IMG/VR virus record: IMGVR_UViG_3300005336_000019
Location: 1 to 64,000 of that record
Length of the DNA stretch: 64,000 bases
Direction: 5' to 3' (one strand)
Source: a virus
Made by a program: the position numbers and the translations under genes. Below the pieces are notes generated by a model. That model searched no databases. It was not told the origin of the DNA and worked only from the letters and a program-made list of their open reading frames with translations. Shown here piece after piece: positions 45,492 to 52,530 of the stretch; position 1 is the first letter of the stretch, and every line of letters starts with the position of its first letter.

Positions 45492-45688
45492 GGTGTCACC
45501 TCGATCTCGTTCAGCAGCCGGTGGTCGTGGATCTGGTCGTACAGCTCACGCAGGCGCTCGGCCGCCAGGTCGTCGGTCTTCTTCAGGGCGTTCTTCACCC
45601 AGACCCGGAGCTGGTCCCAGCAGGAGGTGCACAGGTACTGCCTGCGCCTGCGTTCCGCCCCGCAGCAGGGGCACGGCGTGGGGTTCAC
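45488..45688 (-). CDS. Zinc-ribbon small protein, 66 aa
   Basis: GTG 45688 in a GTGA overlap. N-terminal TPCPCCGAERRRRQYLCTSC is a four-Cys zinc ribbon, then a helical tail (VKNALKKTDDLAAERLREL). May be an adaptor for a larger complex. Confidence 0.82.
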   Translation of the reverse strand: MNPTPCPCCGAERRRRQYLCTSCWDQLRVWVKNALKKTDDLAAERLRELYDQIHDHRLLNEIEVTP

Positions 45689-46212
45689 TGCTTCTCCCCC
45701 ATGGCCACGGCCCTGTAGGCGCGCTCGGCCAGGATCTGGAGGTGGTCCAGGATGTCCTGCGGGGCACCTTCCTCCTCGGCCTGGCGGATCACATACGCCA
45801 CGGCGGCCGGGTCCTCCCGGTTCTCCCGCACCCGGCGCACGAAGCGGTGCTGCCAGTAGGCGCTCTCCTGCTTCATGCGCCACTCGCGCAGCGCGCGGAG
45901 CTGAATGCGAGCCCGCGTCCGGCAGTTCATGTCCGGGCAGCCGCCGTCGTGCGCGAAGTTGTGCAGGATGTCGATCCCGCTGATGATCTGCGGGGCCTTC
46001 TGGCCGTCGGGTGCCGGGAGGATGTTCACCTCGGTCGACTCGCCGATGCGCCAGCCCTGGCCCCAGTCGAGCAGCACGGTGCGCACCGGGTACGGGATGT
46101 AGTCGATCTCGTCGTGGATCTTCACGAGGAAACCGGCCGCGCTCTCACCATCCGGGTCGATCAGCTCCACGTACTTGCCGAGGTACTGGTCGAGATCGTT
46201 GATGTCGGTCAC
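45685..46212 (-). CDS. Hypothetical protein, 175 aa
   Basis: GTG 46212 in a GTGA overlap. N-terminal small barrel (YVELIDPDGESAAGFLVKIH), helical C-terminal half (RIQLRALREWRMKQESAYWQ; LDHLQILAERAYRAVAM). Two Cys (GGCPDMNC). Unknown. Confidence 0.83.
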   Translation of the reverse strand: MTDINDLDQYLGKYVELIDPDGESAAGFLVKIHDEIDYIPYPVRTVLLDWGQGWRIGESTEVNILPAPDGQKAPQIISGIDILHNFAHDGGCPDMNCRTRARIQLRALREWRMKQESAYWQHRFVRRVRENREDPAAVAYVIRQAEEEGAPQDILDHLQILAERAYRAVAMGEKQ

Positions 46213-46472
46213 GTGTCCCTCCGGTTCATGATCGCGAGACGCGCCTGGGAGGCCCAGTTCCTGCGGCCCGGCACGATCTCCCGGTGCATCCGATCGGAGA
46301 AGGCTTCGCCGAGACTCGCGCCTTCCGGCCGGTTGTCCAGCAGCTCGATCGCCACGGTGACCAGCTCCAGCGCTTCCTCGTCGCTGAGCCCGGGGTAGAT
46401 CTTCCGGACCTCGTCCGTGATCGTCCCGAGCAGCTTAATCACGGGCCACCCGTCGTCGGGTCCGGTGTTCAC
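46209..46472 (-). CDS. Hypothetical protein, 87 aa
   Basis: GTG 46472 in a GTGA overlap. Mostly helical (DEEALELVTVAIELLDNRPE). Basic C-terminus. Not recognised. Confidence 0.81.
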   Translation of the reverse strand: MNTGPDDGWPVIKLLGTITDEVRKIYPGLSDEEALELVTVAIELLDNRPEGASLGEAFSDRMHREIVPGRRNWASQARLAIMNRRDT

Positions 46473-46912
46473 AGCCGGTCCGCCGTCAGGCCGACGACCG
46501 TCTCACCGGCCGCCACGACGTCCAGCTTCTGGATCACCGTCAGGTGGCCGTTGCGGATCTCCTGGCGGGTACCGGGCGAGCACGGGTGGACGAGGGCGGC
46601 ACCGGTCGTGCCGACGTAGACGATCCGGTCGGCGGCGTACGCGAGATCGGTGAGGCGGCCGTCGAAGGCGCTGCGGTCCAGCCGCCCCTCGACCTCGGCC
46701 ATGGAGGCGAAGACGACGATGGGGCGCCCTTCGCGGGCGACCTCCGCCTTCAGTGCGTCCACATCCACGTCGCCGCTGAAGTGCCGCATGTCGAAGGCGA
46801 TGCCCGCCTTCGAGACGATCTCGCGGATCCGGCTGTAGTCCGGCCCGGCCATCAGGACCAGAGCCGGTTGGCTGGCATCGCCGAGCAGGTGGTACGGGGC
46901 AACCTGTCCCAT
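46469..46912 (-). CDS. Hypothetical alpha/beta protein, 147 aa
   Basis: ATG 46912 behind GGAGAGGGAAGAAC. Rossmann-like alternation (ALVLMAGPDYSRIREIVSKA; RPIVVFASMAEVEGRLD; DRIVYVGTTGAALVHP). First gene under the promoter at 46962 and the head of the long minus operon to 40709. Function not recognised. Confidence 0.83.
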   Translation of the reverse strand: MGQVAPYHLLGDASQPALVLMAGPDYSRIREIVSKAGIAFDMRHFSGDVDVDALKAEVAREGRPIVVFASMAEVEGRLDRSAFDGRLTDLAYAADRIVYVGTTGAALVHPCSPGTRQEIRNGHLTVIQKLDVVAAGETVVGLTADRL

Positions 46913-46932
46913 GTTCTTCCCTCTCCGAAGTT

Positions 46933-46982
46933 CCTTGCCAGTAAGGCAAGTTGGTCCTTCGATTCTAACATGGCCCAGGCCA
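46933..46982 (-). promoter_or_regulatory. Minus-strand promoter with operator and leader hairpin
   Basis: Operator TGGCCTGGGCCA (46982-46971 read on minus), three bases, -10-like TAGAAT (46967-46962), then a leader hairpin CTTGCC/GGCAAG at about 46933-46951 ahead of the gene starting 46912. No convincing -35. Confidence 0.65.
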
Positions 46983-46996
46983 TTGAGGATACGAGA

Positions 46997-47024
46997 ACGG
47001 GCCCCTCCGTCAGGAGAGGCCCGT
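46997..47024 (-). terminator. Terminator-like hairpin after dCMP deaminase gene
   Basis: 7-bp arms ACGGGCC (46997-47003) and GGCCCGT (47018-47024), immediately after the 47028 stop on the minus strand. Confidence 0.6.
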
Positions 47025-47027
47025 CAC

Positions 47028-47540
47028 TCAGCCGATCCGGCCGCCCGGCCAGACGAACGTTTTGATCTCGGTGTTCTTCAAGATCTTCAAGCACCCTGCG
47101 CAGGGCTGCTCGGTGATGTACATCGTGGCACCGACCAGGCGGCTGCGATCCGAGACATCCAGCAGGGCGTTCATCTCGGCGTGCACCGCGATGCACGTGC
47201 CGGGCCCGGTGTCGTACGAACTCCCGGGGGCCACCGACCAGGTGCAGGGCCACATCTCGCCGCAGGCGCACTGGCCGGTGAAAACCCGGCACTTGCAGTC
47301 CGGCGGGTGTGGCGGCCCAGGGCACCGCGAGATCTCGTAGTGCCTGCCGCGCGGGCACTCACCGGCCAGGCAGCTCTCGCCACCGCGCGGGCCGCCGTTG
47401 TAGCCGCAGCCGATGACCCGATGAGCCTCATCCAGCAGAACGGCCCCGACCTGTCGCCTGGTGCAGTCACCCCGGAGGGAGACGGCCTCGGCGATGCCGA
47501 GGGCCCAGGCGTCCCAGTCGGGGCGCTCCGCCGTTCTCAC
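47028..47540 (-). CDS. dCMP deaminase
   Basis: 170 aa from GTG 47540, overlapping the cold-shock stop (GTGA). The zinc-binding deaminase signature is complete: CIAVHAEMN (H120, catalytic E122) and EQPCAGCLK (C147, C150). dCMP deaminase makes dUMP for dTTP synthesis. Residues about 57-102 form an extra Cys-rich insertion ([33 protein letters not shown]) beyond the second zinc seen in T4-type enzymes. Confidence 0.9.
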   Translation of the reverse strand: MRTAERPDWDAWALGIAEAVSLRGDCTRRQVGAVLLDEAHRVIGCGYNGGPRGGESCLAGECPRGRHYEISRCPGPPHPPDCKCRVFTGQCACGEMWPCTWSVAPGSSYDTGPGTCIAVHAEMNALLDVSDRSRLVGATMYITEQPCAGCLKILKNTEIKTFVWPGGRIG

Positions 47541-47743
47541 GAAGTGACCGTGACGCCCTGCGCCTCGATCCCCTTCTTGCCCTGCTGGGTCTCGAAGACC
47601 ACCCGCTGACCCTCCTCCAGGCTGCGGTAGCCCTGGGCGTTGATCTGCGAGTAGTGCACGAAGACGTCGGGGCCACCGCCGTCCTGGGCGATGAAGCCGA
47701 AGCCCTTTTCGGCGTTGAACCACTTCACGGTGCCAGCAGGCAT
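47537..47743 (-). CDS. Cold-shock domain protein
   Basis: 68 aa, full-length CspA family. [19 protein letters not shown] contains RNP1 (KGFGFI), and DVFVHYSQI is RNP2. Binds single-stranded RNA/DNA and is a common actinobacterial gene that phages acquire as an RNA chaperone. ATG 47743 behind GAGAGACCGGAGAGAAAC. It precedes and couples to the dCMP deaminase gene. Confidence 0.95.
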   Translation of the reverse strand: MPAGTVKWFNAEKGFGFIAQDGGGPDVFVHYSQINAQGYRSLEEGQRVVFETQQGKKGIEAQGVTVTS

Positions 47744-47811
47744 GTTTCTCTCCGGTCTCTCTGCTGTCTTGCCGGAGGAAATCTACCCTGTTTTCTCGGC
47801 CCGTGGTGGGG

Positions 47812-48054
47812 TCACTTCTCGTCGGGAAGCTGGTCCACGTAGGCGGCCTTCGAGCGCCAGCGCGTCGGGCATGCCGTGCACCGGATCTCGGAGTAGTCGC
47901 TGGGGGTGCGGTGGTAGCCGTTGAAGGCGGAGTAGTTCGCCTTCCTGACCGTCACCACCCAGTGGCCGAAGTGCTGCTTTCGGTTCCGGCATGCCGTTCC
48001 GGACCGGCCACGGTCGCTGACATGGCCGTGGCTGTCCCAGCCGGATCCGGTCAC
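47812..48054 (-). CDS. Hypothetical protein with Cys motif, 80 aa
   Basis: GTG 48054 in a GTGA overlap. Basic and His-rich, with TACRNRKQHFGHWVVTVRK and EIRCTACPTRWRSKAA, together a probable zinc ribbon. Unknown function. Confidence 0.8.
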   Translation of the reverse strand: MTGSGWDSHGHVSDRGRSGTACRNRKQHFGHWVVTVRKANYSAFNGYHRTPSDYSEIRCTACPTRWRSKAAYVDQLPDEK

Positions 48055-48482
48055 TTCATCTCCCCCGTCTCGTCGGTGGGCTTCATCTCCTGGGCGGCGC
48101 GCAGCGCACGGGCGGCGTCCTTCAGGAACTGCTCGACGTCACCGTTGCCCTCCAGGAACTCGATGTCGCCGAGGTCGCACAGCTCCTGGATGTTGCGCTG
48201 GGCCGACTTGATCCGGCGCAGCGCCTCGTCCAGGTTGCCGTGCAGGCTGCGCGCGGCCTGACGCATGAGCCGGTTCGTCCCGGCGATCTCGGTGGCCTCG
48301 TTGAAGATGTACTCGGCCTCGCTGTCGCCGCCTTCGGGCGCCTCGCCGAAGTCCAGGTCGGGCCCGAACGCGTAGCCGGTACCGCCCTTGCGGATGGCTT
48401 CACGCACCTCGCCCCAACGGGCGGTGTCGAGCGATCCGAGGATGGTGGCGACGTCGTACTCGCTCTCGATCTTCGTCGTCAC
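48051..48482 (-). CDS. Hypothetical protein, 143 aa
   Basis: GTG 48482 in a GTGA overlap. Acidic, helical (ATEIAGTNRLMRQAARSLHG; LDEALRRIKSAQRNIQEL). Not recognised. Confidence 0.83.
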   Translation of the reverse strand: MTTKIESEYDVATILGSLDTARWGEVREAIRKGGTGYAFGPDLDFGEAPEGGDSEAEYIFNEATEIAGTNRLMRQAARSLHGNLDEALRRIKSAQRNIQELCDLGDIEFLEGNGDVEQFLKDAARALRAAQEMKPTDETGEMK

Positions 48483-48691
48483 TGGCCACCGCCGTGGCCG
48501 AAGTTGCGCAGGGTGTGGCCGTTGCCGCCGTTCGCGTACGGGTCCGGGGTGACAGCCCGCTTCATGGTGCCGGTGGTCTCGTCGCGCACCATCGGCGCCG
48601 GGGCCGGGTGCGTCTCGCCGCCCTTGCCGCTGGTCGGCTGCTTCCAGGTCGAGCTGTCCACGGGCGCCTGCCCGCCGTCGTACGTGCCCAT
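48479..48691 (-). CDS. Small Gly/Pro-rich protein, 70 aa
   Basis: ATG 48691 behind GAGGAGAGAAGC. Hydrophilic and probably disordered (GGQAPVDSSTWKQPTSGKGG; PYANGGNGHTLRNFGHGGG). First gene under the 48759 promoter. Confidence 0.72.
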   Translation of the reverse strand: MGTYDGGQAPVDSSTWKQPTSGKGGETHPAPAPMVRDETTGTMKRAVTPDPYANGGNGHTLRNFGHGGGQ

Positions 48692-48713
48692 CGCTTCTCT
48701 CCTCGTCCGATGA

Positions 48714-48745
48714 CGGAACCCCCGATCGCCAGACCGGGGGTTCCG
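48714..48745. terminator. GC-rich hairpin in a minus-strand leader
   Basis: 11-bp arms CGGAACCCCCG (48714-48724) and CGGGGGTTCCG (48735-48745). It lies downstream of the minus promoter at 48759 and upstream of ATG 48691, so it is a leader stem or an attenuator, or a terminator for the gene ending 48792. Confidence 0.65.
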
Positions 48746-48758
48746 TGGGTTGCGATTC

Positions 48759-48788
48759 TTCAACTGTACCGAACTGTAGCTGAGTTGA
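48759..48788 (-). promoter_or_regulatory. Minus-strand promoter, TCAACT-N13-GTANAGTTGAA class, copy 2
   Basis: On the minus strand: TCAACT (48788-48783), 13 bases, GTACAGTTGAA (48769-48759) with -10-like TACAGT. Same spacing and near-identical sequence as 35348-35377. Confidence 0.6.
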
Positions 48789-48791
48789 CTA

Positions 48792-49016
48792 CTACCCGAA
48801 GTGCATGACCGCGCGAATCGCCTTCACGTCGAACTCGGGGCCGCGATCCAGTTCCTTCACGAAGATCCGCACTTCTTCGGCCGTCGCCTTCGGGTACCGG
48901 CCGATCGCCTCTCGGATCAGTGCGGCCGTCGCCTCGTCCGGCATGTCCTCGGGACCCGGCGGCTGCCGCTTGATCGGCCGGTGCTTGCGCCTTCCGTCGT
49001 AGTACTCGCCGTACAT
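48792..49016 (-). CDS. Hypothetical protein, 74 aa
   Basis: ATG 49016 with GGTAGGGAGGGGTC upstream. Basic N-terminus (GEYYDGRRKHRPIKRQPPGP), helical rest (ATAALIREAIGRYPKATAEE). Unknown. Confidence 0.8.
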   Translation of the reverse strand: MYGEYYDGRRKHRPIKRQPPGPEDMPDEATAALIREAIGRYPKATAEEVRIFVKELDRGPEFDVKAIRAVMHFG

Positions 49017-49025
49017 GACCCCTCC

Positions 49026-49313
49026 CTACCGGGTGAAGACCTCAAGGAGGAAGCTGCGGTCCTTGTCGTCGATCATGGCCTGAGCGAAGTCCTCCATGTA
49101 GATCGGCGGATGGTTGGACAGGAAAAGCTCGCTGAAGGTGATCTTCTGGAACGGGTCGGTATGGCGGGGGATGATCCGGTAGACCTGATCGGTGCCGACC
49201 CGGCGCACGTAGATGCGGCCGTTGCCGTACCCCTCCCGGTCCAACGTCATGACGATGTCGCGGAACTCGGTCGCGCCCTCGACCCGCGTCAGGTTCTTCT
49301 CCTGCCAGGTCAT
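49026..49313 (-). CDS. Hypothetical protein, 95 aa
   Basis: ATG 49313 sharing a base with the upstream stop. Alpha/beta (EFRDIVMTLDREGYGNGRIY; YMEDFAQAMIDDKDRSFLLE). Not recognised. Confidence 0.81.
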   Translation of the reverse strand: MTWQEKNLTRVEGATEFRDIVMTLDREGYGNGRIYVRRVGTDQVYRIIPRHTDPFQKITFSELFLSNHPPIYMEDFAQAMIDDKDRSFLLEVFTR

Positions 49314-49840
49314 CACTTCTCACCCTTCTCCAGCTCGGCCTGAACCTGGTCGGCGAGACCCTTGGTGCCCTTGTAGACATGCAGGCGGTTGACGTAGTTC
49401 CGCATGTACTCGCCCGCGTCGTACGCCTCCTTGACCGCTCGGGCCAGCTCCTGCTCCTCGCTGGGCGTCAGGCGGCGCAGCACCTCGTCGCTGCTGTAGC
49501 CCGTGGTGCTGACGGTGAGCTGACCGTTGCCGCCACCCGACACGCTGTCCCAGGCGATCATCAGGTTTCCGGTCCCGCTGTGGATGCCGGTGACGACGCC
49601 GTGCTTCACCTTGAGGTAGCCGTTGTTCTTGCTCTCGACCACCGTGATGGGGATGTTGACGGCCTTCTTCTTCACGCGCATCACGCGGTCGATATCGGCG
49701 ACCAGCTTGGCCCTGGTGGGCTGCTTCAGGTCGCGGCCGTCCACCTCGGTCAGCCAGTCACCGTCGTCGTTCACGCGCAGCTTGAACCAGGCCCCAGCGT
49801 GCTTGATGACCCCTGCCTTGTACTCCGCCACGCCGCTCAC
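49313..49840 (-). CDS. Hypothetical protein, 175 aa
   Basis: GTG 49840 in a GTGA overlap. Beta-rich first half (AWFKLRVNDDGDWLTEVDGR), Ser/Gly-rich middle (AWDSVSGGGNGQLTVSTTGY), helical C-terminus (EEQELARAVKEAYDAGEYMR). Unknown. Confidence 0.83.
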   Translation of the reverse strand: MSGVAEYKAGVIKHAGAWFKLRVNDDGDWLTEVDGRDLKQPTRAKLVADIDRVMRVKKKAVNIPITVVESKNNGYLKVKHGVVTGIHSGTGNLMIAWDSVSGGGNGQLTVSTTGYSSDEVLRRLTPSEEQELARAVKEAYDAGEYMRNYVNRLHVYKGTKGLADQVQAELEKGEK

Positions 49841-50154
49841 CGACCGAACTGCGAGTCGAAAGGCGTGTCGTCCCACGGCTCCGGGTCGTCCGACGTGTCG
49901 CGCGTAGCCGTGTAGACCCACGTCCAGTAGACGTACCCCTTCTGCACGGGCACCTGCTTGGCGCTCTCGACCCAGTACGTCTGCCCCTCCAGCGTGGTGA
50001 ATCCGTCACCCTTGTGCAGGAAGGGGAGGCTGGGCACCGTCTGGCCGGGCGCCGAAGGGGTGATCATGATCCGGTATTGCTGGGGCCAGCCGGATGACAT
50101 GCCGGTCCGCTTCGGCAGCTCAATCACTGTGATCTCGTCGATCTCGTGGTCCAC
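49837..50154 (-). CDS. Hypothetical protein, 105 aa
   Basis: GTG 50154 with GAGAGGAAAAGGAAAA upstream. Beta-rich (PQQYRIMITPSAPGQTVPSL; QGYVYWTWVYTATR-type end) and acidic tail. First protein gene downstream of the tRNA region on this strand. Confidence 0.82.
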   Translation of the reverse strand: MDHEIDEITVIELPKRTGMSSGWPQQYRIMITPSAPGQTVPSLPFLHKGDGFTTLEGQTYWVESAKQVPVQKGYVYWTWVYTATRDTSDDPEPWDDTPFDSQFGR

Positions 50155-50298
50155 TTTTCCTTTTCCTCTCCGATACGAGAATGCGGGGGTCGCCTACTAC
50201 GACCGCAGGGGATCTTTCACCAGGAGAGCTGCCACGCAGATCACTGGAGTTGGCCTCACCCTGCCCAAGCGGAGTAAGGATTTCCGCAGGCACCGCCG

Positions 50299-50371
50299 TG
50301 CTCCTGGCAGGAATTGAACCTGCGACATCCGGATCCGGAATCCGGCGCTCTATCCCCTGAGCTACAGGAGC
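50299..50371 (-). tRNA. tRNA-Arg (CCG)
   Basis: Complete cloverleaf on the minus strand: acceptor GCTCCTG/CAGGAGC, D stem GCTC/GAGC, anticodon stem CCGGA/TCCGG with loop TTCCGGA, T arm GCAGG-TTCAATT-CCTGC. Reads CGG. No encoded CCA. Confidence 0.93.
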
Positions 50372-50380
50372 TTTCCTCTC

Positions 50381-50776
50381 TCACCAGATGTCGTACAGCA
50401 TCCGGCGAGGAACCTTCTCGGCCTTCTCGTACAGCCGACGTTCGAGTTCGCCCTTCGTGCGGCGCCCGGCTTCCAGCTTGCTCTTCACGTAGCGCCGGTT
50501 GGCGCGCTCGTGCTTACCAGCCCAGTAGGTCCGGCTGGAACTGGGGGTCCAGGCCCCGGTGTAGGTCCACCAGCGAGCGGTACGCCTCACCTTCCGGGGC
50601 TGCGGCCTGCGGCCCTGCCTCTCGGCGTCACGGAGTTCCGCAGCGCTGTAGCGCAGGTCGTAGACCTCGTGCTCGCGCACCGGAGTGATCGGCCGCTTGC
50701 GCCAGTACATCCTGTAGCCGTCAGGCCAGTCGCGCTGGTCGAACTTTCCGGGCGTGTGATGCGTCGTCTTGCCCAT
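50381..50776 (-). CDS. Basic hypothetical protein in the tRNA array, 131 aa
   Basis: ATG 50776, CTAGGAGGATG upstream; that site lies beside or in the hairpin at 50789. Very Arg-, Tyr- and Trp-rich (YRMYWRKRPITPVREHEVYD; GKHERANRRYVKSKLEAGRR), likely RNA- or DNA-binding. Position between tRNAs suggests an RNA link by inference. Confidence 0.8.
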   Translation of the reverse strand: MGKTTHHTPGKFDQRDWPDGYRMYWRKRPITPVREHEVYDLRYSAAELRDAERQGRRPQPRKVRRTARWWTYTGAWTPSSSRTYWAGKHERANRRYVKSKLEAGRRTKGELERRLYEKAEKVPRRMLYDIW

Positions 50777-50788
50777 CGGAATTCATCC

Positions 50789-50817
50789 TCCTAGGGCCGC
50801 GAATTTCGCGGACCTAG
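50789..50817. promoter_or_regulatory. CCTAGG-flanked hairpin next to ribosome binding site
   Basis: CCTAGG, one base, CCGCGAA, T, TTCGCGG, one base, CCTAGG: a nearly perfect 13-bp palindrome (50789-50817). Read on the minus strand, its 3' arm merges into the AGGAGG of the 50776 gene, so folding would hide that site. Confidence 0.6.
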
Positions 50818-50877
50818 GTGAATCCGGTGACGATGTCCATCACCCCTCCAAGCTGTTCAGGCACGGTTGTTCCCAAG

Positions 50878-50975
50878 TGCGCGAGGCAGGGATCGAACCT
50901 GCACTGGACGTCTCCACAGGGCCTTTCCGAGTGCCCTGTTCGCCGGGCTCTGACTCGGAGTTCCCTTACACGCGC
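50878..50975 (-). tRNA. Unusual type II tRNA-like element (Ser-like?)
   Basis: On the minus strand: acceptor GCGCGTG/CTCGCGC (one T-T mismatch), good T arm GCAGG-TTCGATC-CCTGC, long variable arm TGGA-GACG-TCCA, and an anticodon-like arm CAGGGC/GCCCTG with a 10-base loop ACTCGGAAAG. The D region is about 8 bases too long. Could be a degenerate tRNA or one with an expanded anticodon loop. Confidence 0.45.
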
Positions 50976-51066
50976 GACCGCACTGCGCAATGCGGTCCTT
51001 TACCACCGACTGTAATTCCGACCGGGTTTTTCAGACCACGGAAGGATATGGTGTCGTCGGCACACG

Positions 51067-51139
51067 CTCTCCTGACTGGACTTGAACCAGTAACATCCGG
51101 ATTAACAATCCGGCGCTCTGCCGGTTGAGCTACAGGAGA
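51067..51139 (-). tRNA. tRNA-Asn (GTT)
   Basis: Acceptor TCTCCTG/CAGGAGA, D stem GCTC/GAGC, anticodon arm CCGGA-TTGTTAA-TCCGG, T arm ACTGG-TTCAAGT-CCAGT. Reads AAC/AAT. No encoded CCA. Confidence 0.93.
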
Positions 51140-51274
51140 TCGAATCTGAAATTGTAGTGGGCCTCATCCCTAGCACCACGCGGCGCACCGACCTTGTTCT
51201 GCTGCGCTTCTCAACTGTTCCGGTTGTCGGGCGGATGGCAACCGGACCGCACTCCTATCTCCGCCACGTGCACG

Positions 51275-51346
51275 CTCCCCCGTCTGGACTTGAACCAAAA
51301 CTTCCGATTCCAGAGACCGGCGGTCTGCCAATTAACCTACGGGGGA
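51275..51346 (-). tRNA. tRNA-Gln (CTG)
   Basis: Acceptor TCCCCCG/CGGGGGA, D stem GGTT/GACC, anticodon arm CCGGT-CTCTGGA-ATCGG, T arm TTTGG-TTCAAGT-CCAGA. Reads CAG. Confidence 0.9.
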
Positions 51347-51459
51347 TCGCTCTTGAATTGTTGGCAACCGGACGGCAATGCTTCCACGCATGGACTATCT
51401 TCGCATGTATGTCCCACCCGCCACAGTGGGGCTGCGTTGATAGCTTACCGTCCGGCCAG

Positions 51460-51535
51460 TGGCCCCGGCCCGATTTGAACGGGCGACCTCTCGCTTTTCA
51501 GGCGAGCGCTCTTTCGCGAACTGAGCTACAGGGCC
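51460..51535 (-). tRNA. tRNA-Phe (GAA)
   Basis: Acceptor GGCCCTG/CGGGGCC, anticodon arm CTCGC-CTGAAAA-GCGAG, T arm GCCCG-TTCAAAT-CGGGC. Reads TTC/TTT. D loop is slightly long. Confidence 0.93.
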
Positions 51536-51686
51536 TTGCACCCCTTGATGTATAGCTGGGCAGGGGCCGCCCTCCACTCGCCTCCCGGAGAAGGTTGGCT
51601 CATGGACTCGCTTTGCCTCACTCTCTGCCCGGTGGATAGTGGCCTTGTGAGCCACGAACTCCACCGGAATCTGCCTCCGAAGCCAG

Positions 51687-51760
51687 CGGTCCCGACGGGA
51701 TTTGAACCCGCGACCTCTCGGATGACAACCGAGTGCTCTGCCGAACTGAGCCACGAGACC
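51687..51760 (-). tRNA. tRNA-Asp (GTC)
   Basis: Acceptor GGTCTCG/CGGGACC, anticodon arm CTCGG-TTGTCAT-CCGAG, T arm GCGGG-TTCAAAT-CCCGT. Reads GAC/GAT. Confidence 0.94.
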
Positions 51761-51789
51761 ATTGCTTCTTACCGCTGTTGAGTTGAAAA

Positions 51790-51832
51790 GGGAGCCCCGC
51801 TTTCCCGGCCTCCGCCTTACGGCGGGGCTCCC
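51790..51832. terminator. GC-rich hairpin within the tRNA array
   Basis: 11-bp arms GGGAGCCCCGC (51790-51800) and GCGGGGCTCCC (51822-51832) between the Asp and Arg tRNAs. Processing signal or terminator dividing the array. Confidence 0.6.
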
Positions 51833-51855
51833 GATAGACCCGTCAGGGGGTCTCG

Positions 51856-51929
51856 TGGAGATGGAGGGATTCGAACCCCCGTCCTTCCGATCCGTAGTCG
51901 GCTGCCCCATCCAACTGGGCCACACCTCC
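51856..51929 (-). tRNA. tRNA-Arg (ACG)
   Basis: Acceptor GGAGGTG/CATCTCC, D stem GCCC/GGGC, anticodon arm GCCGA-CTACGGA-TCGGA (outer pair mismatched), T arm GGGGG-TTCGAAT-CCCTC. Reads CGT/CGC if A34 is deaminated. Confidence 0.87.
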
Positions 51930-52019
51930 ATCAGCCTTTCACCCTTCGCGCCAAGCGTGACCAAGGCAGGATCCAGGCCGACCGCATCCAAGCCCCAGGA
52001 AGCCGTGAGGATGCGGCAG

Positions 52020-52092
52020 TACGCCCTACTGGACTTGAACCAGTGACACGAGGATTAAGAATCCCCTGCTCTGCCAACTGAGCTAAGGGCGC
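52020..52092 (-). tRNA. tRNA-Lys (CTT)
   Basis: Acceptor GCGCCCT/AGGGCGT, anticodon arm GGGGA-TTCTTAA-TCCTC, T arm ACTGG-TTCAAGT-CCAGT. Reads AAG, the dominant Lys codon of this phage. Confidence 0.93.
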
Positions 52093-52099
52093 GCGTTCT

Positions 52100-52222
52100 T
52101 CAGTTCTGTCTGTCGTCCTTGGGGCCCCAGTAGTGGCCCGTGTAGACGTGGACGGGGTATCCGTCCTTCTGCACCTTCTTCAGGTGCCCTTCGTACGTCC
52201 GAGCCTTGCACTTACAGCTCAC
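52100..52222 (-). CDS. Basic mini-protein in the tRNA array, 40 aa
   Basis: GTG 52222 with AAGAAGG 8 bases upstream on the minus strand. Starts VSCKCKARTYEGHLKKVQKD and ends with a Tyr/His/Trp-rich GHYWGPKDD. The two Cys and basic character suggest a small RNA- or metal-binding peptide. Confidence 0.7.
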   Translation of the reverse strand: MSCKCKARTYEGHLKKVQKDGYPVHVYTGHYWGPKDDRQN

Positions 52223-52257
52223 GATCGCACCTTCTTTCTTGTCCCGATTCCAACAGG

Positions 52258-52293
52258 AACCCCTGGTTTCCCGGGACAGCGTTCCACCAGGGG
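52258..52293. terminator. Hairpin within the tRNA array
   Basis: 9-bp arms ACCCCTGGT (52258-52266) and ACCAGGGGT (52285-52293), between the mini-gene and the Met tRNA region. Confidence 0.55.
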
Positions 52294-52321
52294 TCTGCCT
52301 AGCGTCCGGCCGGTTCTGTCC

Positions 52322-52378
52322 TCCCGATCCTTCTGCTGGCATACGGCTTACGGATTATGAGTCCGCGCCGCACCTTCG
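52322..52378 (-). other. Partial tRNA-like hairpin with CAT anticodon loop
   Basis: GCGGA-CTCATAA-TCCGT on the minus strand is a perfect anticodon arm whose loop equals that of the neighbouring tRNA-Met. No T arm or matching acceptor could be found around it, so it looks like a decayed tRNA. Confidence 0.4.
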
Positions 52379-52452
52379 TATCCCTGACTGGACTTGAACC
52401 AGTGGCCTTTCCCTTATGAGGGGAGTGCTCTGACCGACTGAGCTACAGGGAT
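52379..52452 (-). tRNA. tRNA-Met (CAT)
   Basis: Acceptor ATCCCTG/CAGGGAT, D stem GCTC/GAGC, anticodon arm CTCCC-CTCATAA-GGGAA, T arm ACTGG-TTCAAGT-CCAGT. Elongator type; a lysidine-modified Ile tRNA with the same anticodon cannot be excluded. Confidence 0.9.
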
Positions 52453-52457
52453 CTGCG

Positions 52458-52530
52458 AGCCCCCGACCGGAATTGAACCGATGGCATCCGACTTACGAAG
52501 ACGGCGCTCTACCGACTGAGCTACGGAGGC
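52458..52530 (-). tRNA. tRNA-Thr (CGT)
   Basis: Acceptor GCCTCCG/CGGGGGC, anticodon arm CCGTC-TTCGTAA-GTCGG with one T-T mismatch, T arm ATCGG-TTCAATT-CCGGT. Reads ACG. Confidence 0.9.
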
